Below, piece after piece: positions 36,626 to 48,000 of a stretch of 64,000 bases of DNA. The stretch's first letter is position 1. Each line of letters starts with the position of its first letter. Both the position numbers and the translations under genes were made by a program. Origin of the DNA: Methylomonas sp. MK1 (GTDB lineage Bacteria > Pseudomonadota > Gammaproteobacteria > Methylococcales > Methylomonadaceae). The notes below the pieces were generated by a model, which was not told the origin of the DNA, ran no database searches, and saw nothing but the letters and a program-made list of their open reading frames with translations. Location: the NCBI RefSeq assembly GCF_000365425.1, contig NZ_AQOV01000001.1, positions 186,001 to 250,000 of the forward strand, written 5' to 3'.

Positions 36626-37480
36626 TTAAATATGCATCAAAGCTTGATACATACCTTTTTGCCAGTGATTTACAAACGGTGCCGCGTCTACCCCTGGTTG
36701 TAAAAGAACGTTCCGAATCATGTCTTTGTTTAGGCTTGCCTGCTCCATAGTTTTAATTTGGCTCAAGACTGTACCTAACTGTTCCGCTGCTTTAGTTGCA
36801 TAACGTTTAGCCAAATCAAAATCTTCAAAATGTTTCCTAACTCTTAATTTGTCCACCTCAGACCAACCTCCTGGAGGTGAAGTGTAGTATTCAAATACAC
36901 CTGGCTCACGCTCATCACCTGCATGGTAAATAGCGAATATCCATTGATCCATGAAGAATCTGTCCTTATCTGCATAAGGTTGAATAATTTGATCTTCGGC
37001 TTTCGTCGCAAAGTCATGCCCTTTGCCGTCCATATTGCAGTCGCGACATGATGGAACTAGGTTGCGGGGCAGAACGGAAAATTGAGGGAAATGCGCTTTA
37101 GGCAAAAAATGGTCTAAGTTGCGAGGGGTGCCTATTCCACCACAAAAGGGGCACTTTTCTTTTGCGGCATTTAATAAAGCATCATAGATTTTTCGAGCAG
37201 GCTTATCCTCTGGCACAAAGTATTTATCGTAAACTTTAACTAGCTCAGATTTTTTCAACAAATTGATAACAACAGGATCGTAATCAATGTTTGTATCGAT
37301 GGGAGGGATGATGTGTAGTTCTCCAATACCAACCGCCTCTAAATATCCATCTCCTGCCACCATTAAGTCAGGCTTGCTATATTTCAGCTTCTCCCGTAGC
37401 GCGGCATTTCCGGTAATACCTTCAACACATTTATTAAGAGATTGTTCAAAGCTATATTGAGGCTCATTCAGTCGCATCAT
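36626..37480 (-). CDS. HNH nuclease, partner of the adjacent ATPase (Septu PtuB-like)
   Basis: About 284 residues. An HNH/zinc site is formed by CPFCGG (near residue 110), LDHFLPKAHFP with the catalytic histidine, and CRDCN. The C-terminal half is helical with no known domain. ATG 37480, preceded by AGGA, overlaps the end of the ATPase gene by 17 nt (upstream starts at 37498 are also open). In Septu defence systems the HNH protein PtuB cuts nucleic acid when the ATPase PtuA senses phage; the order and size agree. The pairing is known family knowledge, the assignment here an inference. Confidence 0.75.
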   Translation of the reverse strand: MMRLNEPQYSFEQSLNKCVEGITGNAALREKLKYSKPDLMVAGDGYLEAVGIGELHIIPPIDTNIDYDPVVINLLKKSELVKVYDKYFVPEDKPARKIYDALLNAAKEKCPFCGGIGTPRNLDHFLPKAHFPQFSVLPRNLVPSCRDCNMDGKGHDFATKAEDQIIQPYADKDRFFMDQWIFAIYHAGDEREPGVFEYYTSPPGGWSEVDKLRVRKHFEDFDLAKRYATKAAEQLGTVLSQIKTMEQASLNKDMIRNVLLQPGVDAAPFVNHWQKGMYQALMHI

Positions 37481-39056
37481 GACTATTTTTCCTATCACGG
37501 TTGGCGAGGAGTGCTTTTAGAATCGCTCTACCTTCAAACCCGATTTGGCCATTGTAGCTGGCAACTATTTCCTCGTAAGCTGTGCCTGTTTCAACAGAGT
37601 TCGCAAGAAGATCGTGGAATCCAGAGCGTTCAACTTCGAGACTAAAAACTTCACTGGTCAAGACACCAACATTCTCGCCAAAAGTTTCAATGTTTGGACG
37701 ACTAGCCGTGACGCTTTCACGTACTCGATAAATTTTCCAAACGCAGGAACACGGTATTTCCTGCAAAACCACAGGCGAGTGCGTCGCTATAATGGCGACT
37801 CCATTTCTATCATGCAGCAAATCAGCTAGCGAACGCACAAACGCCGATAATAGTGGTGGGTGCAAATGGCTTTCTGGCTCGTCCAATAGTACCAACGTTT
37901 TTTCTTCTACGGTGGCAACTAAACGGGTTACAGTTAGCAGAACAATCGCATGTCCAGAACTCATGCGAGACAAAAATTTGGTAACCTTTTCTTCATATCG
38001 GACTCGGAAACTTTCCGAGTCAGATTGCTCACTATGAAAGGATGTATTGCGAAGCTCCCGATAAACAGCTTCTAATTGCTCTAGCCCCATAAAGGCAAAA
38101 TTCTCATCTGAACCCAGCTTGCTAATTGCTTTTAGCCAGCGCTCAGTCTTTTGGGGCTGATAGAAACAACTAATCAAGGCTTTTACACAATCATTTCGAA
38201 GATCGCTAATGGTTCGGTGGAGTTGACCATTCTGCTGATCTTTTAAGCCAATATAGAAATAGCAGGTTCCTTTGGAAGGGTCAGGTTGTTCCAAAGGGGG
38301 GGTAAATGGGTCGAAAGCACTGAAGGAAACTGACACAAGGCTACTGAAATAGTCTTCCGAAATTTCGTTTTCCTGCCACCCTCCTGTATCGACGAACTTG
38401 GCAATCGCGTCTTTTCGATCAGTAATGGCTTCAATCATGCCATTAAGTAAAGTTGTTTTGCCTACTCCATTTCGACCAATAACGGCATGGATGTTAGTGC
38501 TGGGCAGGGAACTCACCCCCACATCGAAACTTATATCTAAGTGCCCAAAATCTTCTGTTTCAGGCCTGACGAACTTAAATTTGAAATCAGTGAGCTCGGC
38601 TTTCCCTTCGAGGACTCGGGCATACTGTCCTTTTATGACAGAAAGGCTGACGCTACGCAGTAACGATGTCCTAAAGACATATTCCTCTTTTATGTCTTTA
38701 ATGAGGTCAGGTTGTACAGCAATATCGCGCAACGCTAATAGAACTCGTTTGCCTAGTCCATTAGGCAAAGATGACATATTTCGATAGAACTCAACACCTT
38801 GTCCCAGAGAGAAAAACTCACCGCCTAGGTACTCAAAGCTGTAAGGCAATTTGGAATAGGTTCGAATTTCTGTGGTTTGCCCTTTAAATCCAATCTTTAT
38901 CTGACCAATATCATGTAGTAGACCATTTCCGTCATGGATGGACATGTAAAACATAGTCACAAACGAAAAGTCATTCCAATGATCTATTCTGAGATAAGCA
39001 GTATCCTTGCCACTATTGGGTGTAATAGTGTCTCTGGATAAAACACGAAATTCCAT
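37464..39056 (-). CDS. AAA/ABC-type ATPase (Septu PtuA-like)
   Basis: 530 residues. A unique region of about 180 residues precedes Walker A GRNGVGKTT (about 194-202). An ABC-like signature SRMSSGH is near 363-369 and Walker B VLLDEPESHLHP near 389-400. A switch histidine lies in IIATHSP near 421-427. These mark an SMC/RecF-type P-loop ATPase of the AAA_21 class. It lacks a TOPRIM nuclease domain, so it is not OLD. The HNH gene overlaps its end. It lies downstream of recD but reads the same way with a 350-bp gap, so it is probably a separate unit. Confidence 0.8.
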   Translation of the reverse strand: MEFRVLSRDTITPNSGKDTAYLRIDHWNDFSFVTMFYMSIHDGNGLLHDIGQIKIGFKGQTTEIRTYSKLPYSFEYLGGEFFSLGQGVEFYRNMSSLPNGLGKRVLLALRDIAVQPDLIKDIKEEYVFRTSLLRSVSLSVIKGQYARVLEGKAELTDFKFKFVRPETEDFGHLDISFDVGVSSLPSTNIHAVIGRNGVGKTTLLNGMIEAITDRKDAIAKFVDTGGWQENEISEDYFSSLVSVSFSAFDPFTPPLEQPDPSKGTCYFYIGLKDQQNGQLHRTISDLRNDCVKALISCFYQPQKTERWLKAISKLGSDENFAFMGLEQLEAVYRELRNTSFHSEQSDSESFRVRYEEKVTKFLSRMSSGHAIVLLTVTRLVATVEEKTLVLLDEPESHLHPPLLSAFVRSLADLLHDRNGVAIIATHSPVVLQEIPCSCVWKIYRVRESVTASRPNIETFGENVGVLTSEVFSLEVERSGFHDLLANSVETGTAYEEIVASYNGQIGFEGRAILKALLANRDRKNSHDATE

Positions 39057-39403
39057 ATTTATTAAATCCTCTAAATATTTTCATAAATTTTAATAAATGA
39101 CCCAACGAGTTATTAAATAATTATCCGTATATCGAGCATAAAACATGCTTTGTCAAAATAACCTTTATGACTTGCTGGAGCTTTCCCTTTTCTTTATTTC
39201 AATACAGACTCATCGATATTCAATGGCTAATTAAACTGAATTGCTGCCGATCAATTGGATGATGCCACCAGCTGATGCTTGGGGTCGGCTTCAACAATTT
39301 CCCCTTTCCAAGAACTATCTTTCGCCATTGGCGTATGTCTTTCTGAATCAATGGCCCAAAGTGTTACCTATCAAATCCAACAATATGGGTTGTTGCTTTA
39401 CCG
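39057..39403. other. Intergenic region between the ATPase gene and recD
   Basis: About 350 bp; the first 150 bp are AT-rich like a defence-gene promoter region, the rest of normal composition. Only a short, motif-free frame (39241-39426) is present. No repeat or terminator is obvious. Confidence 0.45.
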
Positions 39404-41395
39404 CTATTTACGGCAGGTCGAAATAGCTTTAGCAAACACCCCGCCTTCACTGGTTTCCAGCAAGGTAAAACTGTCCTTCGCGCGGGTGATGCCGGTGTAA
39501 ATTAATTCGCGCGTGAGCACCGGGCTGATGTTTTCCGGCAAGACTAAGGCAACGTGATTAAACTCCGAGCCTTGTGATTTATGCACGGTAATGGCGAAAG
39601 CCGTTTCCACATCGGGCAGGCGCATTGGCGAGATCCAGCGTATTTTCAGATTGGCCAACGGCTCGCCACCGGCATCGGCACTGGGAAATGCCACTCTAAG
39701 TTTGCCGCTACTATCTCGCAGGGCAATGCCAATATCGCCGTTCATTAGTCCCAGATTGTAATCGTTGCGGGTGATCATCACCGGCCGGCCTTCATACCAC
39801 AGCGCCTGCTTGGCTTTGGCAAACAACCACTCTTCAATGCGCTGATTTAGGCCTTCTACGCCCCAAGGCCCTTTCCGCAATGCCGACAACACCTGAAACG
39901 CATCGAAGGCGGTCAATACTTGCATGGCCCATGCGTCGTATCGTTCCGCACTGTCCGGCCGACCATTATGGATTTGCGCCAGATAATAGCCGTAACCTCG
40001 GCGGGGGCGTGACGACTCAGCGGAGTCCCCGCTGTTAATCACCAACTTTCTTAACAAGCTGTTGGCGGCGTCCGGGCTTGGGTGTTGCCGTAAGGCGATG
40101 TATTCTGCATGCGGCTCGGGTCGCAAATCCGGGTAGCGGTCCGTGTCGGTTAAGATCGCCTGAGCCTGCCAGGCATCGCCCTGATTCACGGCTTTAGCCA
40201 ACTGGCCGATGCCGCTGTGGGCATCGAAACGATGACTGTGCCGCAACATAACGGTTTGTTGATTGATGTCAGAGCCGGGCATTGCGACCGGTTTGGGCTG
40301 TTCGCCGGCATAGCGGCTTATCCACGCCAGCGTTTCCTGATCATAGGCCGCGTGTTCGGCGCCGCGACATAAATCCCCCATCACCGAACCGGCTTCGACG
40401 GAGGCCAATTGGTCCTTGTCGCCCAATAAGATCAATTGAGTGTTTGCCGGCAAGGCCTCCAACAGCGACGCCATCATTTCCAGATCTATCATCGACGCCT
40501 CATCGACGATCACGATGTCGGCGACGATAGGATTATGGCGATTATGCAAAAAGCGCCGCGAATCATGCCGGCTGCCCAGCAAACGGTGCAAGGTGCTGGC
40601 TTTTCTAGGGATACATTGTTTGATACTTTCGTCGATAGTCAAGCTGTCTAGCGCTTTGGCAATCGACTCGCTGACTCTGGCCGCCGCTTTACCCGTGGGT
40701 GCCGCCAGTAAAATATTTAGCGGCTTGGAGTGCTCGCTATTTTGTTGCGCCAGTTCAATCAATAGCGCTAACAGTTTGGTCAGGGTAGTGGTTTTGCCGG
40801 TACCCGGCCCGCCGGTGATGATGGCAAATCGCGCCCGCAACGCCAGAACACAAGCGATTTTTTGCCAATCCGGGCGTTCCGGGCTGGTGGGAAACAGGCT
40901 TTGCAAGCGTTCCGATAATGAGTCTGGCAGGCTATTCCGCGCCGGTTGCAGTCGTTGCTTAATACAGGCTTGCGTGATCTGTTCATAGCGCCAATAACGC
41001 CGCAAATACAGCCGGTTACCGGCTAAAACCAGCGGCGTATCGCCTTCTCCTGATGACACAAGTCTTGATTGCGATAGAGCCGCTTGCCATAGCTCAAGAC
41101 TGTAAACTTTTAAGCGCGCCAATTCGGCCGCCGCCGCATCCTGCTCGACCGTCCAAGCATCATCGGTCGGAATGGCCAGCGTCATCCCCGGCTGCTCACA
41201 GAGTTTTTCCAAGTCCAAATAAACTTCGCCTCTATCCAGCTGATGACTGACCAAAGCCCCCGCCCACAGCACCGCGTCGGTCGCGTTTGGTTCAAGATCC
41301 AACAAAAAGCCCACGAAGGCGCGATTCAAATGACTCAACCAGCCTTTTGCTACCCAGTGCTGCATGCTGTCGATTGCCGCCGCTTGCCGAATCAT
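39404..41395 (-). CDS. recD: Exodeoxyribonuclease V alpha subunit (helicase)
   Basis: 663 residues. Superfamily 1B 5'-3' helicase of RecBCD. Walker A GGPGTGKTTTLTKLL is near residue 195, DEAD-like VIVDEASMIDLEM in the middle, and the C-terminal UvrD-like segment VHKSQGSEFNHVALVLP is present. The ATG overlaps the recB stop by 4 nt. RecBCD unwinds broken DNA, degrades linear phage DNA and loads RecA at Chi. Confidence 0.95.
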   Translation of the reverse strand: MIRQAAAIDSMQHWVAKGWLSHLNRAFVGFLLDLEPNATDAVLWAGALVSHQLDRGEVYLDLEKLCEQPGMTLAIPTDDAWTVEQDAAAAELARLKVYSLELWQAALSQSRLVSSGEGDTPLVLAGNRLYLRRYWRYEQITQACIKQRLQPARNSLPDSLSERLQSLFPTSPERPDWQKIACVLALRARFAIITGGPGTGKTTTLTKLLALLIELAQQNSEHSKPLNILLAAPTGKAAARVSESIAKALDSLTIDESIKQCIPRKASTLHRLLGSRHDSRRFLHNRHNPIVADIVIVDEASMIDLEMMASLLEALPANTQLILLGDKDQLASVEAGSVMGDLCRGAEHAAYDQETLAWISRYAGEQPKPVAMPGSDINQQTVMLRHSHRFDAHSGIGQLAKAVNQGDAWQAQAILTDTDRYPDLRPEPHAEYIALRQHPSPDAANSLLRKLVINSGDSAESSRPRRGYGYYLAQIHNGRPDSAERYDAWAMQVLTAFDAFQVLSALRKGPWGVEGLNQRIEEWLFAKAKQALWYEGRPVMITRNDYNLGLMNGDIGIALRDSSGKLRVAFPSADAGGEPLANLKIRWISPMRLPDVETAFAITVHKSQGSEFNHVALVLPENISPVLTRELIYTGITRAKDSFTLLETSEGGVFAKAISTCRK

Positions 41396-44300
41396 GACGA
41401 TGCTCCAAACAAGGCATCCAAGCGTTCGATCAATGCCCTGGCTGGCTTATCGAATACGCGTCCCGCCGTTGGCCCTAGCGCGCCTCTTAAAAACAAATAC
41501 AGGCCCCCGCCGATGTGCGTTTCGTAATCGTAAGCAGCAGCCAACCTGACTTTCAGCAAACGATGCAAGGCCAATAAATACAAGCAGGCTTGCAAATCGT
41601 AACGCTTAGCCAACATGGCCGCAGTCAAGGCCTCCTGCGTATACGCCGCCTCATCGGCACCCAAACTGTTGAATTTATAATCGACCACGTAGTACTGCTG
41701 ATCGTGCACGAACACCAAGTCGATAAAACCTTTTAACAGTCCGTTTACTTGGCCGGGTAACAAACTTGGACGCACTTGTCCGCCGAAGGTGTGGCGGCAG
41801 ACCAAGCGGTCTAGTTCCTCAGTGTCCACGGTATCGGCGGCCAGCAGAAACTCCAGCTCGGCTTGATAGGCATTGGTTTCGAGCGCAGCCAAACTAAGCT
41901 TAGCGTCCTCCAGCAAGGGCATGTTCAACCAGTGCGCCAAGGCCGAAGCGATGACGGCATGTTTGTTCTCCCATTCGCCGCCGATAAATCGCTTTTGAAT
42001 CAATTCTTGTCTTAGGGCTGGATTTGCCGAAACGTTGGAAAACCCCCATTGCGCGCATTCCTCCAGCAGATCATGAATCAACACGCCGGGACCGGCTCCT
42101 CTGGGCAAAGCGTGGACACCGGACAAAGGTTTACTAAGCGCTGCAGCGATTTCGGCTTCGTCATTTTGCTTATCGTCATGGGCAGTTTCAATCTCCGGCA
42201 ACGGCTGAGACGACTCTTCCCCGTGCGTCAGGCGATCCGCGATGTGCAAGGCACTATAACTGGCTATCCACCAATTACTGGATACTTTGCTAAGCGGCAC
42301 GCGTGCCTCGCCCTTAACCTCGTCAGCCAAAACCGGGCTATAGCGCGCGTCGTCAATTTCCGGTAGAGGCGTTATCGAAATCGCTGCACAGCTGCCTTTC
42401 AGTTCACGCAGTTGCTCGGCCAAGGCGCTGTTGGGCATTTTGGCCTGCCAATTCAGTAAGCTGCCCATCGCCGATTTTTCCAACTGGCAATCCTTGGTAC
42501 TGCCGGATTTGACCGGCGCAATGCCCAGCCAACAAGCATGGCGGGCTCGGGTCATTGCCACATACAGCAAACGCAAATCTTCCTGTAATCTTTCTTCCTC
42601 GCTGATGGCTTTGATGCGCTCTTGTTTATGCAAGTCGATCTGTAAATCCTGGTTCTCATCGTGATAACGGTAATAGGTGTTGAAGCGACCGCCGACTTCC
42701 CGGAAACTGCAAATAAACGGCAAAAATACCAGCGGATATTCCAAGCCTTTGGATTTATGAATCGTGACAACTTTAATCAGATTGGCATCGCTTTCCAGCC
42801 TGATGATACCGTCGTCGCCGGCTTGGCTGCCGCCTGCCTCGATAGCTTCGGCAAGATACCTGATTAGTGCTTGCTCGCCTTCCAACTGGGTGCTGGCGCG
42901 TTGTAACAACTCCGCGAGATGCAGCAGATTGGTAATCGAACGTTCGCCTTCGCTGTCGTCAGCCAGACGCGCGTGTAAGCCGTAATCGTTAATTAATTGC
43001 CGCAAAGCCGGCAAAATGCCGTCCTGTTGCCAGCGTTGTTGATACGTCAGAAAGCGTTCCAGATGCAGTTCCCAGCCGGGTTCGTCCAAGGCCAGTGCGT
43101 GCAGAGCTTGATATGACCAACCGAAGGTCGCCGAGCTTAAGGCCGCACGCACTTTGCGCTCATTACGCGGCTCAGCCAGGGCATTTAACCAAAGCAACAT
43201 GTCGACCGCTTCCACGCTGGCAAAAATGGAATCACGCTCGGACAGATAGACACTGCGCAAGCGTCGGCGCGCCAAGGCGTTGCGTATCGTCGCTGCTTCG
43301 GTGCCACTGCGAACGAGGATGGCGATGTCCCCAGGCTGCAAAGCCTGCACGCCTGATGGCGCGCTAAAGCCGGTTTGCCCCGCATCAGCTGAGTTCAGTA
43401 ATTTGACAATCTGGCTGGTCGTCACCTCCGACAACGTTTCCCGATAAGCCGGCATGCCGACCGCGTCCTCACTATCCCAATGCCACAGGGTCAGCGCCGG
43501 AGCGGCTTGATTTTCGATAACCCATACCTCATCGCGGCCTTGGGCCTTGACCGGCAGAAAAGGTATAGGATTATCTTGTGCTGTTTTAAAGCGAAACGCA
43601 CCCCGCTCTTGCTGATCGGCTTGTAAAAACACCTGATTGACAGCGTCGACCAAGGCCTGGGTGGAACGGTAATTGGTGCCCAGGGTGTAATGCCGACCTT
43701 GGGTATCGCGGTGTGCTTTTAGATAAGTGTAAATATCGGCGCCGCGGAACGAGTAGATAGCCTGTTTCGGGTCGCCTATCATCAAACACGCATAATCGGC
43801 GCCGGCCGGCGTGGCGTAAAGCGTCGAAAAAATACGGTATTGCACCGGATCGGTATCCTGAAACTCGTCTATCAACGCGATGGGATACTGCTGGCGAATC
43901 ACCTCAGCCAGCCTGTCGCCGTTGCCGCCTTGCAACGCGTTATCCAGCCGAATCAACATGTCATCGAAGGTCATCCTGGCGATGCGCTGTTTTTCAAAAT
44001 CGTAACGCTGCCTTATCCAATGCACCGCGTGTTTGATCAGCTCGACTTTTAAACTGGGCAGCGCAGCGAGTTGCGCAGGTAATCTGCCTATCGCGGCAAA
44101 ACCGGGATGGTCCGGCGGTGTTTGTCCGGGATTGGCTAATTTTGCCATGCCGTCCGGCGACAGATTCTCAAAACCCTTGCCGATGTCCAGCGTGTCTTGC
44201 AAAGGGTCCAAACTCCATGCCTCGATTTTGTCCAGCCAGTTGCGGCGGTTCACGGAGTTGTAATTTTTTGCCGGCAGCACTTTGGTTTCTATGGCAGCCT

Positions 44301-45063
44301 CCACTAGTTCGCGGACTTCAGGCAACCAAGTTAGCCAAGGCACCTTCAACTGCTGTAACGCCGACTGCCTGATTGATGACACCGCAGCCATCAATTCTTT
44401 GATGGACTGACCGTCGGCAAGGCTAAATGGTATTGGCTCGGCGTTACCCAGCAGCGAACGTACCGCCAGTAACAACTCGTCCGGATGCTTGAACAGCGCA
44501 TACAAGCTTGGAAAATCGACATCGTTGGACATGTCGTAATAGAAACTGCGCCAATAGTCCCGCACCACCTCATTCAATAATTCGGTATCGTCGGTGTTGA
44601 CCTCTTGCCGGAACAAACTGCCGCTGTCGAACGCATGCTGTTGCAACATGCGGTTACACCAACTGTGAATGGTATAAACGGCCGCCTCGTCCATCCAGTT
44701 GGCCGCCAATTCCAACCGGCGGGCGCAGGCCGGCCAGTCTAGTTCGGGATAAACGGCGCGGATGTGTTGCAAGAATGCATCCGTCGTCGAAAGTTGCTGG
44801 CGAAAGAAACGCGCGGCGTGACTCAATCGCTCGCGTATCCGTTCCCGCAGTTCCTTGGTAGCGGCCTCGGTGAAAGTCACCACCAAAATATCCGGCGGCA
44901 AAAGATACCGGCTGTATTCAGCATTGTCGGGACGGTGTCCCAGAATTAACCGCACATATAAGGCGGCGATGGTGTAAGTCTTACCGGTGCCGGCGCTGGC
45001 TTCGATCAGCCGCGTACCCGACAACGGGAATTCGATGGGGTTGAGCGGGATTGCACTGGTCAT
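41392..45063 (-). CDS. recB: Exodeoxyribonuclease V beta subunit (helicase-nuclease)
   Basis: 1223 residues. The N-terminal SF1A helicase has Walker A ASAGTGKTYTIAALY near residue 25, an SLF/IDEFQDTDPVQY Walker B, and VVTIHKSKGLEYPLVFLP. The C-terminal nuclease domain contains LKGFIDLVFVHDQQY and VVDYKFNSLG, supplying the D-D-K catalytic triad. It overlaps recC and recD by 4 nt each. It is the motor and only nuclease of the complex. Confidence 0.96.
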   Translation of the reverse strand: MTSAIPLNPIEFPLSGTRLIEASAGTGKTYTIAALYVRLILGHRPDNAEYSRYLLPPDILVVTFTEAATKELRERIRERLSHAARFFRQQLSTTDAFLQHIRAVYPELDWPACARRLELAANWMDEAAVYTIHSWCNRMLQQHAFDSGSLFRQEVNTDDTELLNEVVRDYWRSFYYDMSNDVDFPSLYALFKHPDELLLAVRSLLGNAEPIPFSLADGQSIKELMAAVSSIRQSALQQLKVPWLTWLPEVRELVEAAIETKVLPAKNYNSVNRRNWLDKIEAWSLDPLQDTLDIGKGFENLSPDGMAKLANPGQTPPDHPGFAAIGRLPAQLAALPSLKVELIKHAVHWIRQRYDFEKQRIARMTFDDMLIRLDNALQGGNGDRLAEVIRQQYPIALIDEFQDTDPVQYRIFSTLYATPAGADYACLMIGDPKQAIYSFRGADIYTYLKAHRDTQGRHYTLGTNYRSTQALVDAVNQVFLQADQQERGAFRFKTAQDNPIPFLPVKAQGRDEVWVIENQAAPALTLWHWDSEDAVGMPAYRETLSEVTTSQIVKLLNSADAGQTGFSAPSGVQALQPGDIAILVRSGTEAATIRNALARRRLRSVYLSERDSIFASVEAVDMLLWLNALAEPRNERKVRAALSSATFGWSYQALHALALDEPGWELHLERFLTYQQRWQQDGILPALRQLINDYGLHARLADDSEGERSITNLLHLAELLQRASTQLEGEQALIRYLAEAIEAGGSQAGDDGIIRLESDANLIKVVTIHKSKGLEYPLVFLPFICSFREVGGRFNTYYRYHDENQDLQIDLHKQERIKAISEEERLQEDLRLLYVAMTRARHACWLGIAPVKSGSTKDCQLEKSAMGSLLNWQAKMPNSALAEQLRELKGSCAAISITPLPEIDDARYSPVLADEVKGEARVPLSKVSSNWWIASYSALHIADRLTHGEESSQPLPEIETAHDDKQNDEAEIAAALSKPLSGVHALPRGAGPGVLIHDLLEECAQWGFSNVSANPALRQELIQKRFIGGEWENKHAVIASALAHWLNMPLLEDAKLSLAALETNAYQAELEFLLAADTVDTEELDRLVCRHTFGGQVRPSLLPGQVNGLLKGFIDLVFVHDQQYYVVDYKFNSLGADEAAYTQEALTAAMLAKRYDLQACLYLLALHRLLKVRLAAAYDYETHIGGGLYLFLRGALGPTAGRVFDKPARALIERLDALFGASS

Positions 45064-48000
45064 TCCGTTGCCTCCCCTGCTCCAGGCAATTCCCGGATAC
45101 TCGTAAACATCGGTCGGTATAAGCTATCCGCCCAATATTCAAAATCCTTATTTGCGTCAAACGCAGTCAAGCTGGCAAAGTTGGGAAAGAAGCGGGCAAG
45201 ATAAGCGTCGTAATGGACTTCGCCGGCATTCCATTCGTCGCCCTCATATCTGGCTTGGGCTTTTTCCGACGCAATTTCCGGAGGGGCGGCAAGCCAGCAA
45301 AATGCCGTTCGGCAAGCCACCGGCAACGGTGCTTGCATGCCGTCGTGATAAGCGGCAACCAGGTCTTGCAGCTGCTGGTAGGCGTCACTTTGCTCGATCA
45401 CGGGCATTTCAAGCACCGTGTCGGCACCGACAACCAAGGTCTTTACCGGCAAACTATCGGCGCAAGCCGCCAAATGCTGTAGCCACTGCAATAATACATT
45501 CGGATATTTGATGGATTTATCCTTATTCAGCAGAGTTTGCGCGGTCAAATGCAACAGACTCACTTGCCCTTGCTGACCTTGGCGACGCAATTGGCTAAGA
45601 TCGCCGGCTAATTCCAGCGTCACTCCGCCGGACAATGCAAAAGGCGCAAGCTGCAATACATGCGGCTCTAAAGCCTCGGGCCACTCCGACACCAGCACCC
45701 GATACCGTTCCCAAGCCGCTTTGACCGGCTCGGCTAAGGCGGCGAAACTCGCCTGGGCAAAACCGCCCAAGGGCAATTGCCCTTTTTGCATCATCACGGC
45801 CTGCTGCCCGGACAGGTATTGTTCCAAGTCGTCCGGGTGCTCCGTTGCCAAACCCTGAAGCAATTCATCGCTGAATAAATAGGCTTGCAGATTATCGACC
45901 CCAAACGGCTCGCAGTCATCGCTGGTAACTGCCAGACCATCAAAGCCAAATTTTAGGGTTTGATGGCAAAAGCTTTTCACCGGCGCGCGCAAAAACCGCG
46001 CAAGCGACTCCAGGCTCAATGCGTGGGCTTTGTCATCCGAGCCTGATGCTATCGGGCTGCTGAGCGGTTGAGCGGCAGTTGGTATAAACCATTCCCTGGC
46101 ATAGGTAAAAAGACTGGGATTGCGGTTTTTTTGCACATACGCTTCGCTAAACGGTTGCAAGGGATGCGCGATAGTTATGCATTGCAATAATGAAGGCTGA
46201 TCGGCAAGCGCCCAGCCCTGCACCAGCACATCGCGCAATTGACTGATTAAAACTGAAGGCGGCCGCTCGCTGTTATCGCGAATGCTGCGCCCTACCCAGC
46301 TTATATATAGCTGTTCGCGCGCCGACAACAATGCTTCCAGAAACAGGTATTGATCGTCTTGCCGGCGCGAGCGGTCACCAGGGCGATATTGACCGCGCTG
46401 GCTCATTAAATCGAAACTATGCGCTTGTTGATTGCGCGGATAGTCGCCGTCGTTCATCCCCAACAGGCAAATCAACCGAAACGGAATCGCGCGCATCGGC
46501 ATCAAGGTACAGAAATTAACCCGGCCGCTGAGAAAGCGCTGATGCAAGGACGGTTCGTCAACGCCAGCCAGCCAAGCCTCGCGTACCACAGGGATGGGCA
46601 GTAAATCTGTTTCGCTTAAACCGGCTTGTTCGCAGTGTCCGGACCAACTCGTCAGTGAACTTGTCAGGGTTTCCAAGGTTTTGCGCTCGCGCTCGTCGCT
46701 TACTTGAAAAAAATCGTTCAGCAGCTCGGACAATAGTTGCTGCCATTTGGCCGGCGGGTATTCCAGCCGCAATCGCTCAGCGTATTTTTCCAGCGTTTCC
46801 AACAGAAACGCCAGACCACCTAGCCATTGCGCATCCAGGCCGCCGATTTCTTCGTAAGGCTGAATCTCATCAAAAGCCACCCCGGCACCGACCGCGTACC
46901 CCAACAACATCCGCCTCAGCCCGAACTGCCAGGTATTGGCCTGCAAGTTTGCGGGCATATTGACTCGTTCCGCGCGCTGCCGAGCATTCAAGCCCCAGCG
47001 GATGCCGGATTCTTCTATCCACTGATGTAATTTAGGTATCGCAGTTTCGTCAATCGCAAAGCGCGTCCGCAAGGCCGGTACTTCCAGCAAGCCCAGAAAT
47101 TCGCTGACCGCAAACCGCGACTCCGGTAAATTCAACAAGGCTTCCACCGCAAGCAGCAGCGGATTTTGCCCGCGCTGCTGCTGATCGGCCAGACTGTAGG
47201 GAATATAACGTGGATCGTCGCTTTGAATTTGCCCGAACACCGCATGGATATGCGGCGCATAAGTATTGATGTCCGGCACCATGACGATAATATTGCGCGG
47301 GTTTAGCGGGTCACCATTTTGCTGGGCATTATCGAAACGTGCCAACAGTTGATCGTGCAGAATTTCGACTTCACGTTGCGGACTATGCGAGATATGAAAT
47401 TGGATAGACGTATCGGCGGTGGCCAGACATACCGGCTGCTCTGGCAAGGGATCCAAGTCCAAGATGGACTGCTGCAAATGTTGCAGCAAACTGCGCTGCC
47501 CTACTTCCCCATAATCTTTGAACATATCGATTTTGCTGTCCGGCCAGTGCCAATTGGCGTAGGCCTGGGTTTCATCGAAATGATCCAGCAAACGAATATA
47601 ATCCCGGCCTTGTTTGCCCCATGCGGCCAGTAAAGGCGGCGCCTGTAAATGCAATTCCGCATCGCTCAGCGCTGCATTCATACCGGATTTGTAAGCCTGA
47701 CGACGGCGTTCGGCTTTCAGCAGTTCCTTGTCTTCGATGATGTCGGCCCAATAGTGCTGACACGGGTTATGCACAAACAATACGATCTGACAAAATCGGC
47801 CCAATTTGGCCAGCACTTCCAGCGACTGCTGCGGCAGGGAAGACAGGCCGAACAACACGACGCGGCGCGGCATGCTGGCGGGGCGAGCTGTTAACGTATC
47901 AATCTTGGCCATGAACTGCGCATGTACCGCTGCCCTACTGGCAAACGGCGAGGACTGCTCGCCCAAATCTTCGAGCACCGCGCGCCACAAGGCGGCTTGC

